64,000 nt of DNA from Rhodosorus marinus (Eukaryota; Rhodophyta; Stylonematophyceae; Stylonematales; Stylonemataceae). The translations under genes and the position numbers were made by a program. The stretch covers positions 3,013,001 through 3,077,000 of the forward strand of contig JAMWBK010000001.1 of the NCBI GenBank assembly GCA_029953675.1. The letters are read 5' to 3'. How positions within the stretch are numbered: position 1 is the first letter of the stretch; each line of letters begins with the position of its first letter. Under the pieces are notes generated by a model. The model was not told where the DNA came from and searched no databases. It saw only the letters and a program-made list of their open reading frames with translations. Positions 1 to 9,568 of this stretch are shown piece after piece.

Positions 1-312
1 CGCAGTCAGAATCGAGGATCAGATCGAGAGTTGAAAGCTTCGCAAGGTACTGAAAACGCAGACGACGGGACCTACCGGCTGCGGCAGACCGAGCAATCGC
101 TTCGAGCACTTACCACAGGCTTCCCTCGACCTTGGTCGCGGTGGAGCTTCGTCAGTTACGAGTGCTCTGAGCAGCAGATCCGTGGTGACGTCAGTGGCAG
201 TAGGCGGGTAGCTGTGCCTTTCGGAAAGCCCGGAAAGTCCCAGCCTTCCACTGTCCTGGGTGAACCCGAAGCGGCTCCAACGGTCTTGGGTTTCGTTAAC
301 GAATCAAGTTAA
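1..312 (+). CDS. possible 3' end of an unidentified gene (partial)
   Basis: A reading frame is open from the window edge to a TAA at 310-312, about 103 codons. It is rich in Arg, Ser and Gly, with charged N-terminal sequence and a C-terminus ending VLGFVNESS. I recognise no domain. It ends 14 bp from the PRP3 stop on the opposite strand, which would suit a convergent gene whose 5' part lies outside the window. An open frame of this length can occur by chance at this base composition, so this is only a candidate. Confidence 0.25.
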   Translation, partial: RSQNRGSDRELKASQGTENADDGTYRLRQTEQSLRALTTGFPRPWSRWSFVSYECSEQQIRGDVSGSRRVAVPFGKPGKSQPSTVLGEPEAAPTVLGFVNESS

Positions 313-326
313 TCTTTTTACATCCA

Positions 327-1998
327 CTACAATTCTCTCTGTCCTACGGAGTCGTCGTGTATAGGAAAGGCCAGCGCGGTGTCCCAGTAGTGCTCCACCC
401 TTCGAATCCTGAACACCTTCCTGGCGTCTTCCTGTACTGGGATCGGGGTGGCCATGAATCTCTTAAACGCCTGACGCGGGATTTGACCCTCCCAGACGAG
501 CACGCAACGATTCTCCTGCACCGGATCTAGCCTGCTTCCGTTCTCTTTCCCGCCTTCGGCGGCTTCTTCTTCTTGATCAAGATCAGCTGTAATTGACCAG
601 TCGATCCTCCTGAGCATGAGCTTCTTGAACTTGTTGAGCCCCTTGGACCCGCCCTCAGCAACTACAATATTGCAAGAATCGTTGTAGATTGCACATCCGG
701 TGAGACTGTTCTGCTCCGCATTGATGTTAATTTTAAACCGATGCTGCGGATGTCTCAGGTCGCGGATCCTGAAAACACACGCTTGAAGCCCAGAGGACTT
801 ATCCTTTTCAACCTGATGAGACATTGAATAAACAGTTGTCAGAGGGGTGACTTTGGTGTAGGCAAAGAGCCATCGCCCGTTGTAGACTTCTGCCTCTCCT
901 GGGGCCCATCAGTCTGGATTTTTAAGCTTTCCTCCTTACCTTTTCAACTTGCCTCGCTGCTCTTTCGTCCTTGCTGGGCTTTCTTGCTTCGTTTCTAGCC
1001 TCATGAGCGTCTTGTCTCTCCCGGACTTGTTTCCTTATCGTGGCCTCAACTTTGGTGGGGTCCTGACTTGCCTGGGTGGCAAGAACGCGCATCATATTGC
1101 TGAGCTTCACTTTCGGAGGTGGTGGAGGGATCAGTCCCATCTGGACCTGCTGTTGCCTGTCCTTTTCCTTTTCCATTCGCTTCTGGTGCCGTAGCTTCTT
1201 CCGCTCCCGTTTGGTTAGGAGGAGCGGAATAGCTGGCGGTGGTTCCTCGTTTGGAATTCGGGTCGGGATGGGGTGGTGTACAAAGGTAGTTACGCGATCT
1301 AGTCTTAAGTTTCCGACGTCCTCGAGATCATCGTAAATGCCGTTTTTGAGGAACGGGACGTCCCACCATTCGACTGCTGGTATTTCCTCCGACTGTTCGC
1401 TCTTGAGAAGTAGTGCTTGTGGCGTCTTCGCGGAATTCTTTTCCTTTTGTCTGAGCTCGTCCTGAAGGCGATCCAACTCCGCTTTTTCACGAAGTTTCTC
1501 ACCCTTTTCAACGTACGTTCCAGGCTCCACGAACTTGAACGATCGCTTGCTCCGCGACGACACAGATATACCCAGCCTCGGATCAAAGTACTCGTTCTTC
1601 GTCGGATCAGTCTCAAGCAAATCAGCCTTCTCGACCTTCAAGGTCTTCTTCAGCTTCTCCTCTCTAGCTCTGTTCTGATTAACCGTTAACGAAGCAACAG
1701 GCTTCACCGGAATGGACGTAATATCCACCTGCGTGGGGGCTTTCAGCTGCGAGCTCTGCGGCACCTTACCCAGCGCCATTCCCAACCTCGCGGACAACAC
1801 CGCCAACCGATCTCCAGTGGACAAACTCGACCCCTGCTTCTCAGTCGATGGCCGTAGCTTCTCATTTACCTTCTTCAACCCTTCCATCGCTTGGGCAGAC
1901 GCATCAACCCCGCCGCCCTCAACTGGCGCATCAGAAAACCTAGTCCTTCTCCTCTTCCTCACCGGAGCATCCCCTCCACCCCCACTCCCTGCTTCCAT
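327..1998 (-). CDS. PRP3: U4/U6 small nuclear ribonucleoprotein PRP3, two exons
   Basis: PRP3 is a core protein of the U4/U6 di-snRNP and U4/U6.U5 tri-snRNP and acts in the nucleus in pre-mRNA splicing. Exon 1 is 1998-940 and exon 2 is 812-327. The 127-bp intron 939-813 has a GTAAGG donor and TCATCAG acceptor and joins in phase 0 (ARQVEK|VEKDKS). The product is about 514 residues. It has a basic N-terminus (RKRRR), a PRP3 region with the EYFDPR motif and the VEWWDVPFL segment, a Lys/Arg-rich helix, and a C-terminal DUF1115 domain (VVAEGGSKGLNKFKKLMLRRI, then CVLVWEG and EHYWDTAL). The start is the ATG at 1998 in an AAAATGGAA context, because the frame further upstream has no ATG. Human PRPF3 is longer (about 680 residues), mainly because it has an N-terminal PWI domain that is missing here. 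Confidence 0.93.
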
Positions 1999-2460
1999 TT
2001 TTACTCGACGATTAAATTCTCTCCTTCGAAAATGATAGAAAAGCAACTTCTTCAGTTCTAAATCTCCAGTTCATCCAGTTCTACTCCAACCTTCCCTTCC
2101 CGATCTACATCCTCCCTCCCGACCCACCGCCTTTCCCTCTCTAAGCAGCTCACAGGACTTGATCTCTCCCTGCCGTTCCAAATGGAAATTGGATGGTTTC
2201 AACAGGTCTATATATCAGAGGGTAGCGAGAGAGAATCTATGGACAGGATCTGTATTGAGTATTGCGGCGTACGACAGCTCTCCAAGACCAGCATCAATCA
2301 CAACAAGCCGGTTCCCCCGTCGCAGAGTCTCGGGCAGAGGCAAGCTGCTTTCGACCGATCTACTTCTTGAGAGAGTGCGGGGTGGAAAGAACATATGGCC
2401 AGGTTTTCTTGGAAATCGTAACGAACCCTTATTGTCCAGATTAGCACCGATGATAACCAG

Positions 2461-2545
2461 GGTGTTAACATCATGGCGGGCCCGAAAGGGCCCACGCTCT
2501 AGCTTTCCCCCGCCTTGAAGTGGTTGCAACCGCTTTGGAGATATG
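2461..2545. repeat. dispersed repeat, copy 1, with GAAA-loop hairpin
   Basis: This stretch matches 4821-4915, sharing the start GTTAACATCATGGCGGGCCC and a later GCTCTxGxTTxTCCCCC...TGxAACCGCTT segment. Copy 1 contains a perfect 6-bp stem closed by a GAAA tetraloop at 2478-2493. The element type is unknown. Confidence 0.5.
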
Positions 2546-2569
2546 GATGACGAGGAAGCGGTCGGGGGA

Positions 2570-2632
2570 GGGAAGTGATGGTGTATGAGGGAAGTGATGG
2601 TGTATGAGGGAAGGGATGGTGTGTGAGGGAAT
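2570..2632. repeat. short tandem repeat, about 19-bp unit x3
   Basis: Three adjacent copies of a unit resembling GGGAAGTGATGGTGTATGA follow each other; the third copy has substitutions. It lies in a purine-rich strand just upstream of the uncertain coding segment at 2.7-3.2 kb. Confidence 0.8.
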
Positions 2633-2692
2633 TGGTTTAGTATATGGATGTGTAGTTTGAGAATGGGTTGTTTTGGACGATTTAATTCTGCG

Positions 2693-3165
2693 ATGAAGAC
2701 TTTGAGAGGTTTGAGCAGGAAGACGAGTATGTACTTGACCTGGTTTTTGCTTTTTCTTCTCGGATTCGTGGGTTGCTGACGAATGTATGGTGCTTAGCTC
2801 TTACCCAGCGTTCCAAAAGTGAATATGGGGATGCTCGTTTGGATGGTGCCGTTCAGCGCTCGGGGAGTTTGAGTGATGATATGCAGTCCGAAAGGGTTGG
2901 TCGGTACGCCATGAGCCTGAATATCAATCGTGAAAGGCCTCCAGATCCTCCTTTTCCATCATCAGTTCAGTCAACGGGTAGGAACCGAAAAGAGTCTGCA
3001 GCTAAGCGTGTATATCGTAGCAGGCAATCAATGGAAGAGTACCAAAGCAAAGTTAGTGCGCGGAGAGCATTTGCCAGGAGGATGAGTCGGGAGCTGCTGC
3101 ACTCTGAAGGTCCAATAGGTTTCAAGTGCTTGCCTGCCCGGTGTACTCCAAAATGGGCTTATTAA
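2693..3165 (+). CDS. possible spliced hypothetical protein, uncertain
   Basis: An ATG at 2693 opens a short frame with a basic start and a hydrophobic stretch (TWFLLFLLGFVG) that could be a signal or anchor. After a likely acceptor near 2796 (GCTTAG) a second frame stays open to a TAA ending at 3165. This part is hydrophilic, rich in Arg and Ser, with an SRQSMEEYQSKVSARRAFARR segment that looks helical. I cannot place the donor with confidence and recognise no family. It could be a two-exon small protein or chance open frames. Confidence 0.25.
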
Positions 3166-3169
3166 GCAT

Positions 3170-5515
3170 ACCGTGACAAGGAGAGCATCAAACACTAGAA
3201 CGTACGGTTTCAAAGTCCATTGCTCTCACTGCCGAGAATCGGACGAGCCGTATGTGCAAGAAAACTGAAACCGTCGATGCACAGGACAAGCCTAGTTGCC
3301 ACTTAGTGAACTTCGGCACTCTTGTTTGGCAGCTGCGTAGCCCGTCGCTGAGCCAAGAAAGTCTCTTTCAAAAGCAAATTAATACTAGTCGAAACAACCA
3401 CCGCCATTGCCAACAGCCCGGGGGCAAGAATTTTCCATAGAGCAACGGATCGTTTCCATTCCTAAGCTGCTCTGTCTGACAAGCGGACGAGCCTTGTCAA
3501 ACCGGGTGGAGTTGGACAAGACGTTCACTAGAACAAAACAGATGCTTTGGAGGGAATGACCGGCACCTCTACATCAGGATCGTGTCGAACCCTTGGCTGA
3601 CCCGAAAGTACTCAGTGGGGTCGTCTAAAGCTGCCTCCTGTAGCCGTGAGAAGGTCAGCTTCGTTCACGAAGAACTCTACAAAGTTCGCGAAAACGGCCG
3701 CGCTCGAAATGATTTGATAACAGCACATGTGGTGTGCCCATAGCGTACCATTCTTGCTCAGCCTGGATCTCAGTTTCGAGGCTAAAGCAAAAGAATCCAC
3801 TCTAAACTTGGTTGTATCTGTTTTATCCGTTTTGGAAGATTGAAGTATCTTGCTGCGGGCATCCCTTGCTGACAAAGAAGAGCTCAAGCTTCCTTGGTCG
3901 GAGGCCGTTCTTCTGATCCGTCTTCGTTTGGAAGAAGCCGGCTGACCGAGGTCACCGTATTTCCGGTCTGGAAGCCGGAAAGATTTGACTTCAACGAAAA
4001 GAACTCTTAGGAATGGGTTAGAAGTCCGGACCAATTTCAGTTACTCAGACGGGTGCAGAAGTTGTGGAGCGTGGTCTCGTTGTCTGAGCTTCAGATCTTT
4101 CGGAAGCATCAAAAGCTAGGGAATGGTTCCAAAATCGCGACATTCCGCTTCCGTTCTTGCATGGGCTGCTTGAATCATTGATCCAACACCTCGATCTTGC
4201 AATTGTGGAGCGCAGAAGTCGCCCACGGAAAACCGTCTGCTCTCCTACTGGGTAGTTTGCTTTGTGACGGAATTTGATTTCGATTTCTAGAGGAGCTATT
4301 AATGGCATCTCTTATGCGACTATGCCAATTTTGAGCAGCGACGGTGGGGGCAACTATTCCGGAAACAGCTCTGAAAGGTGACAATGTTTGCTAGGACCTT
4401 TGGAATGGGACAGTCTAAGCAACGCTAACGAGGGGCTATTCTCAGGTCCTCGCCCGCGCAAGTCTGCGAGAAAGGACGATCGTCCTCGCCACCGAGTAAA
4501 CCGGCACCAAACACGAAAAATGTACAAAGGCGGGAAACCCCTCACTTTGAATTTGAACCCTAATCGACCGCAACTACGATTTCAAACTCCATCCAGGGCC
4601 CCTGCTGCCTAAACTAGAAACACTCTTCCTCGTATTACCACGCTGCGATCCTCAGAGTTCACCGAGGATGCCGCCTTCACGCATTCTCTCCTACTCACAG
4701 CTTGGGATATGAATCTCACGACATCCGGACGTTTTCATGACGATTGTACTAAGAAAATAAACGATATAGGTTAGGTGATGACGAAGCATTCCTTTCGGTC
4801 GCTGAGACCCGCTGAGAACCGGTGTGTCAACATCATGGCGGGCCCTCTCGCACCCGAAAGAGCCTGCGCTCTGGTTATCCCCCGTATCAAAGTGGATGTA
4901 ACCGCTTGGTCAATGAAACAGTACAACTTTTGTTCCAAACAGGAACGCCAACAGAACAGATCGGTTTAGTTGGAAGCTAAGTCTGCCACGGTCACATGTA
5001 GTAGTAAACGGACGCGGTTGGAATAACTTTCAACTTTGAAACAGTCGGTCCTCGGCAGAGTCTCATTGCGGAGACTTTGCGGGGAACACAAAGACCAAGA
5101 GAGGATTCCGCCGAGAATGACAACACCAGATACAAAAAAAAGAAAAAATCGCTCGGGATTGAGAGAGCTCGTTCATTGACTGACTATCAGTCAATATAAT
5201 TGATATTGACTGAGATTATTTCTTCGAGTCATTGTAATTCCGACTCTTTGGGTGCCAAAGAGCACCCTCTATCTGCCAGTTCTGAATCGAGTGAATTGGT
5301 AAAAGCAAACTGAAAATAGGTCCAGCACGAGCAAAAACAGAGGTATTCATTCCGGCTTTTTTTTCGTTAAGGGGATAGCAATGCTTTATTTTCGGAAGAG
5401 ATGCCTATGTTTGGAATCGATGGAGACAAAGCTATAGTTACCACGTTATGGGTTCGTTTGCTGCACTATTTATTCAGAAGCCCGCCTGTGTAGTGTTGGA
5501 GGGTGTATTAGCTCT
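3170..5515. other. intergenic stretch without a supported gene
   Basis: Several short open frames occur on both strands (longest about 140 codons at 4034-3612 on the minus strand, Ser/Arg-rich). None resembles a known family, and none shows convincing splice partners. The stretch includes the second copy of the 2.46-kb repeat (4821-4915) and an AT-rich palindromic patch near 5180-5215 made of TCAGTCAATAT-like words. Confidence 0.4.
4821..4915. repeat. dispersed repeat, copy 2
   Basis: This matches 2461-2545 in the same orientation (GTCAACATCATGGCGGGCCC, then GCTCTGGTTATCCCCC and GTAACCGCTTGG). It differs by a short insertion in the position of the copy-1 hairpin loop. Confidence 0.5.
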
Positions 5516-5517
5516 CA

Positions 5518-6310
5518 GTGGCTCATGACCGTCCCTGCTTTTCCGCCGCTCACACACACCGATTTCGAAGTGCGCATTTCTCTGCGCTTATACCTCGGCT
5601 TGCATCAGCCGCCCTGGACTTCCGGGATGGGTTCGCCGTGCCCTCCATGCTCTCAGAACGAAGATACCGCGGATTTTGGCGCCCACCTGCTCGCCAGCTG
5701 CCCCGCTGTGAAAGGCGCCCAAAACCGACGACTTACGCGGATCTTGAACCTGTTATACCGCGAATTTCGACCTATCGTACGGCAAGCTAGTCTTGAAATT
5801 GAACGTGAGAAGCCCCTGCCTGTCGCGGACTACCAGAATGATGAACGCCGCGTGGCTGACCTCACGCGGTCGTGGTCACCTGTGACGATAGCCGCCGTAC
5901 AACGTACGTTGATCTTGCTGTTCCTAATCCTCAGGCTTTGCGCTATTTGCCCGCTGCGGGAGAGCGCCGTGGATTTGCCGCTGCCAGTATGAGACGTCGC
6001 AAAGAGGTGAAATATGCGGGGGCTTTGTCTTCCCCAGGCATTCGTGCTTCGGCTCTAGCTCATCGCCTGGTACGTCTGGTCATCGAGTGCTTTGGGTTTA
6101 TGGATTCCGTTGGTTCTCGTTGGCTTCGGGAATTGTTCCCCGAACGCCTTGACCGTCTGTACTCGTTGTTTACCCGTTTAAGTTCTTGCTGTGACGCATG
6201 AACGCTGCTTTGATGCTGGAGGCGCGCGATCTTCGCTGCGTTTAGTCCTTTTTTTTTATGTCGGGGCTTTTTTCTTTCAGCCTCCGATTAATCAAATTCA
6301 CTCATTTACT
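5518..6310 (+). mobile_element. 5'-truncated non-LTR retrotransposon relic (3' subfamily A)
   Basis: The translated pieces match the C-terminal part of the nearly full-length element at 15.4-18.6 kb: a zinc-knuckle region (PCPPCSQN), then ILNLLYREFRPIVRQ and a TYVDLAVPNPQ segment corresponding to the endonuclease-like TYVDLAITCPV, then VIECFGFMDSVGSRWLRELF. At least one frameshift near 5870 breaks the frame, so it is dead. The 3' end runs through GCGCGATCTTCGCTGCG and a T-rich stretch to TTTCAGCCTCCGATTAAxCAAATTCA. The same tail occurs at 14660-14890 and 33350-34395 (both inverted) and at 30130-30420. Confidence 0.8.
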
Positions 6311-6689
6311 CTCAAGATAGAAGCTGGTGAGCTTCGAGACCACTGGCGGTCTATTTTGCATCTGGACAAACTTAAATTGGGACTGACTGTTGGACTTTTA
6401 CAACGGAGACGATCCGGTCGGAAGGGACAAAAAGTTGACTGAGGCTCTAAGAACGCACAAGTACTTGATTTGACATAGTTTGCACAAAGAAAACTTGAAA
6501 TGTGCGAGAATTTTGGAATACTGGATGGTCTTAGGCACGCCTCCAGATGCAAAAAAAACAAACTTCTTTGAATTGGAGTTTACGTAGGTTGCGCCCTCTT
6601 GTTTGGAATGCCCGTGGTGGTATACTTACTTGTGGTTTTGATAACATAGCCTTAAGCGATGCAGGTTGCAATAAAAGCTAGGAACGAAG

Positions 6690-6790
6690 AACAAAAGCCT
6701 GCAAGCCAAGCCGGCGGTAGTGAGCCTCGGCTAGCATGTTGCTAGAATATCGCCATAAGGCGACGCGGAACCGGCGGAGGTGGACGATAT
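6690..6790 (-). mobile_element. non-LTR retrotransposon 3'-end relic (subfamily B)
   Basis: This is the reverse complement of the region around the stop codon of the 15.4-18.6 kb element (CTCGGCTAGCATGTTGCTAG then AATATCGCCATAAGG), heavily mutated. A similar inverted relic is at 29285-29375. Confidence 0.6.
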
Positions 6791-6823
6791 ACTTACTCAC
6801 CTTAAATATTGCCTGGTATCACC

Positions 6824-6944
6824 CCAAGCACCGTCGAGGACCTCCATCAATATCAGAAACAAACCAAATATATTGCATTGTTCAGTATACTCCCAAATAT
6901 TTGGTTTGCTGCTGATATTGGTGGAGGTCCTCGACGGTGCTTGG
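6824..6944. repeat. 48-bp inverted repeat with 25-nt loop (foldback hairpin)
   Basis: The left arm is 6824-6871 and the right arm 6897-6944. By eye, 45 of 48 positions pair, with three internal mismatches. The arms begin and end with CCAAGCACCGTCGAGGACC and its complement. Geometry and near-perfect pairing resemble a microRNA or siRNA precursor, or a small foldback element. No coding function is apparent. Confidence 0.9.
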
Positions 6945-7419
6945 AGCCTTATCATATTCCTCGTTTCGCGGAATGTTGAAGTATGGACTCACTTTGCTGG
7001 TCCTTCTAGTGTTGAAACTCAGTGGATCAACGATTACAAACTGGTACAAGCTAGTGCAACCACCACCACCACTAAGAAATATGCTTTCCAACCTTCACGA
7101 ACCTCTGTCTCACGCATTTGTACAGCTTTTGAAGTGGCCTTAGTTCCAAAAAGGGATTAATGATCTGGGGTTGGCATTCCACGTGAAAGGAGTCGCCCTT
7201 CTAGCCCAGAACTCTTCTGCCAAAGCTGGCCTCGATCTGTATCCATGATTCCTGAGCATATATTAGAAAAGAGCGAACGAGTTTCTACTAGGATCAAGGG
7301 AACTGTAAGCTAATTGGAAGAAATAAGGTTAGCTATGCAATTACCAAGCAACTATACAGCAACTAATGGGCGACCACAGGAAACCCTCATAAACGCGAAA
7401 TTTCGATTGAATAGTTACA

Positions 7420-7680
7420 GATTCGAGCATTTCATTGTGGAAACCTTTGGGCATCTGGAAAAGTCAAGCTTGGAGTGGCTACGTAAGTGTTTTACCGAAC
7501 ATCCTGAAGAATATCTAGTGCTCCTCCGCAGTTTAAGTATCGCACTCTGGCGGTATTCTAGCAACATGCTCACCGAGGCGCGCCACCGTCGCCTGGGCTT
7601 ACATCCTCTTCTTCCTAGGCACTAGTTTCCTTTGTAGGTTTTGCGTAGCGCATCAGGCTATGTCAGTAAAACCACCAAAA
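7420..7680 (+). mobile_element. 5'-truncated non-LTR retrotransposon relic (subfamily B)
   Basis: It encodes a diverged version of the C-terminal end of the full element (FEHFIVETFGHLEKSSLEWLRKCF, shown here in part), ending at TAG 7623-7625. The 3' tail follows: TTGCGTAGCGCATCAGGCTATG, then GTAAAACCACC. Its open frame lacks all catalytic domains, so it is not counted as a gene. Confidence 0.8.
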
Positions 7681-7689
7681 ATGGTTGAC

Positions 7690-8435
7690 TTTTTCTCACC
7701 AAATCGAGTGCGAACGATCACCCCGAGGTCCATTGGTCCTCATGCTTCTTCTTAAAAAGATCTTCATGTTGTCGATGATGTTGCCCTCGGACCGCCTTCC
7801 CGGTTCGAGCGCAATGCATAAAGACACGTGGTAAAAAATCATTCGAAGGGATGTATGTTCTCCAATTGAGTGCCGCCCATGCCAAGTTCTCAGCGGTTCG
7901 CTCCCACGCCACGAAAAACTCGTCAACCTAAGAAAAAAGAAGCAGAAGAAAAAAATAGCCATCAGAAATCGTAGCAATCAGAAAATTTCAATTTTGCGAA
8001 TCAAATCCAGGATGAGGTGAAAGTCGTTTATTCGAAAAGGTCGGTTAGTTCTGCAGGCGGCACTGGTTAACGCATGGCCGTGTCTAAAGGTGCAAATTCT
8101 GGTTTCCGCTAGCGGGCCTATGAAATGTGCACCCTTTGCAACCTGAAACTGTTTGAGACGTTCTGAAGTATTGCATGACAGTAAGGTAACGTGGGGGTGC
8201 TCTCAGAATTTCATATAAATCGAAATTATTTTAGTGCTCCCAGCGGACACTGTCTGGCAAGTCTCATAGCTCCGCCTATGAGACGTGACAGAAGAATTTT
8301 TATCCAATATGGAAAGTGGGTGGGAGCTCTCAAAATTTCATGTAAAATAGAAATGATTTTAAGACTCTCGCGTGCACTGTAATACATTGAAACCAATCCG
8401 CGCCCGAAAATGTGTTGATTAATGAATAAAAGAAA
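7690..8435. repeat. intergenic stretch with two diverged 60-bp direct repeats and a small hairpin
   Basis: Segments 8192-8250 and 8321-8381 are imperfect direct copies (GxGCTCTCAxAATTTCAT...CACTGT). Between them lies a perfect 9-bp hairpin at 8261-8284 (GTCTCATAG / CTATGAGAC). A 93-codon minus-strand frame at 7977-7696 has no recognisable family. Confidence 0.6.
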
Positions 8436-8439
8436 TAGA

Positions 8440-9290
8440 AATTTACGGGATCAAAAATGGTTTGATGGCAGTTTCTATTTATAGGCCTGGACCCACTTGT
8501 TTTAAACATAATTTAGGTTTTTTAAGTTGCGGGGCCGAGCCGCAACTCGGACCGGAGTGTGTTTTTTACCCTTTTGTGTATGTCGCCCGGGTGGGGGGGA
8601 TGCGATCACTAGCAACTGTGCGTATGGCAGTGGGCTGTTCCATTGCGGACGGTGAGGATCCTTTGAATATATGTTATCCTAGCCGGTGGGCTCGTGATGA
8701 CAATGACCCGTTGACCGTGTTAGGGTCATTCTGTCAATGTCACCACCTAACGCGGGTATGTTGGCGAAACTACCGTATTTGGGGCTCAATTAAACACCCG
8801 CCGTCTATACCCTGTTGAGGCGCTTGCTAGCCTCAGCAATGGATGTTTCTGTTAGGGAACGAAGGTACACCTGCTGTGTTTTTGGCGGTACTATTTATGG
8901 TATCCTCTTATCACAGGCAGAAAGACGCAATTTCGTAGCACTTTGGACGTCTCGTTGGTGTTCTCTATTTGGAGCCTGGATCCTGCATCAAGAGAAACTG
9001 TCACGGCGGGGCTAAAAATTGTCTCTCAGTAATATATTCTCAGGTTCCCTCCAGTCCCCTGTGGTGGTTTTCTCCTTTTTGCTGCCTTATTTCTTGCTTT
9101 TGCTCTCAGTCGCATTCCTATGACCTCTTTTTGGGATGTAGTTATTTGGTACCGTGCAGATTAAGTAGGCCGATTGATTTGCGTACGGTGAGTGTCCCTC
9201 AGGTAAATGGTACCATACTGGAGTGGTGAGGATCCCCTGACCATATTTGGTACTCCTGTAAACCTCAGTTTTCTATTTTTGACTGCTTTA
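8440..9290 (+). repeat. dispersed repeat family X, copy upstream of the first 894-residue gene
   Basis: The segment begins with a TTTCTATTTATAGG word. It contains GCAACTGTGCG...GTTCCATTGCGxACGGTGAGGATCC, a pyrimidine-rich stretch ending TCAGTCGCA, TTTTTGGGATGT, and the phrase CATATTTGGTACTCCTGTAAA. The same phrases recur in the same order, with gaps, at 23690-25130 and 30960-31640. Two of the three copies lie just upstream of an 894-residue protein gene. It could be a decayed transposable element or a co-duplicated upstream region. Confidence 0.6.
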
Positions 9291-9489
9291 AAACATGTAT
9301 ACACCTTGACTTTAGAGAAGCTCGACAGCGCCCCAAGCTGGTAAGGTCACTCTTCAGGCGTTCGGGAGGGCTAAAGCGCGGGGAGCCCAATTCAGCCGAC
9401 GTATGGTCTCAGGTTTTTTGCTCGAATTTCACTCTAAACTTCGACAGAGAAAATTCTGCCCATAGTTCCTTACAGAGTCTGTACGCTGG

Positions 9490-9568
9490 CAAGGATGTCT
9501 ATATAAAGCGCCCTCGGGACCCGGGAGACGTCAGGAGGGCCTAAGGAGATGATTATTAATTAAGTGAA
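9490..9568 (+). promoter_or_regulatory. TATA box and 5' leader of the first 894-residue gene
   Basis: TATATAAAG begins at 9500, about 70 bp before the ATG at 9569. The block from GTCTGTACGCTGGCAAGG through the TATA box to CTAAGGAGA is almost identical in front of the paralogue at 25339. It is conserved even though both flanks have diverged, which supports a functional core promoter. Confidence 0.75.

Noticed and set aside
7696-7977. 93-codon minus-strand frame with a hydrophobic start
   Set aside because: The run of Phe/Leu is produced by an A-rich tract, and no conserved features follow.
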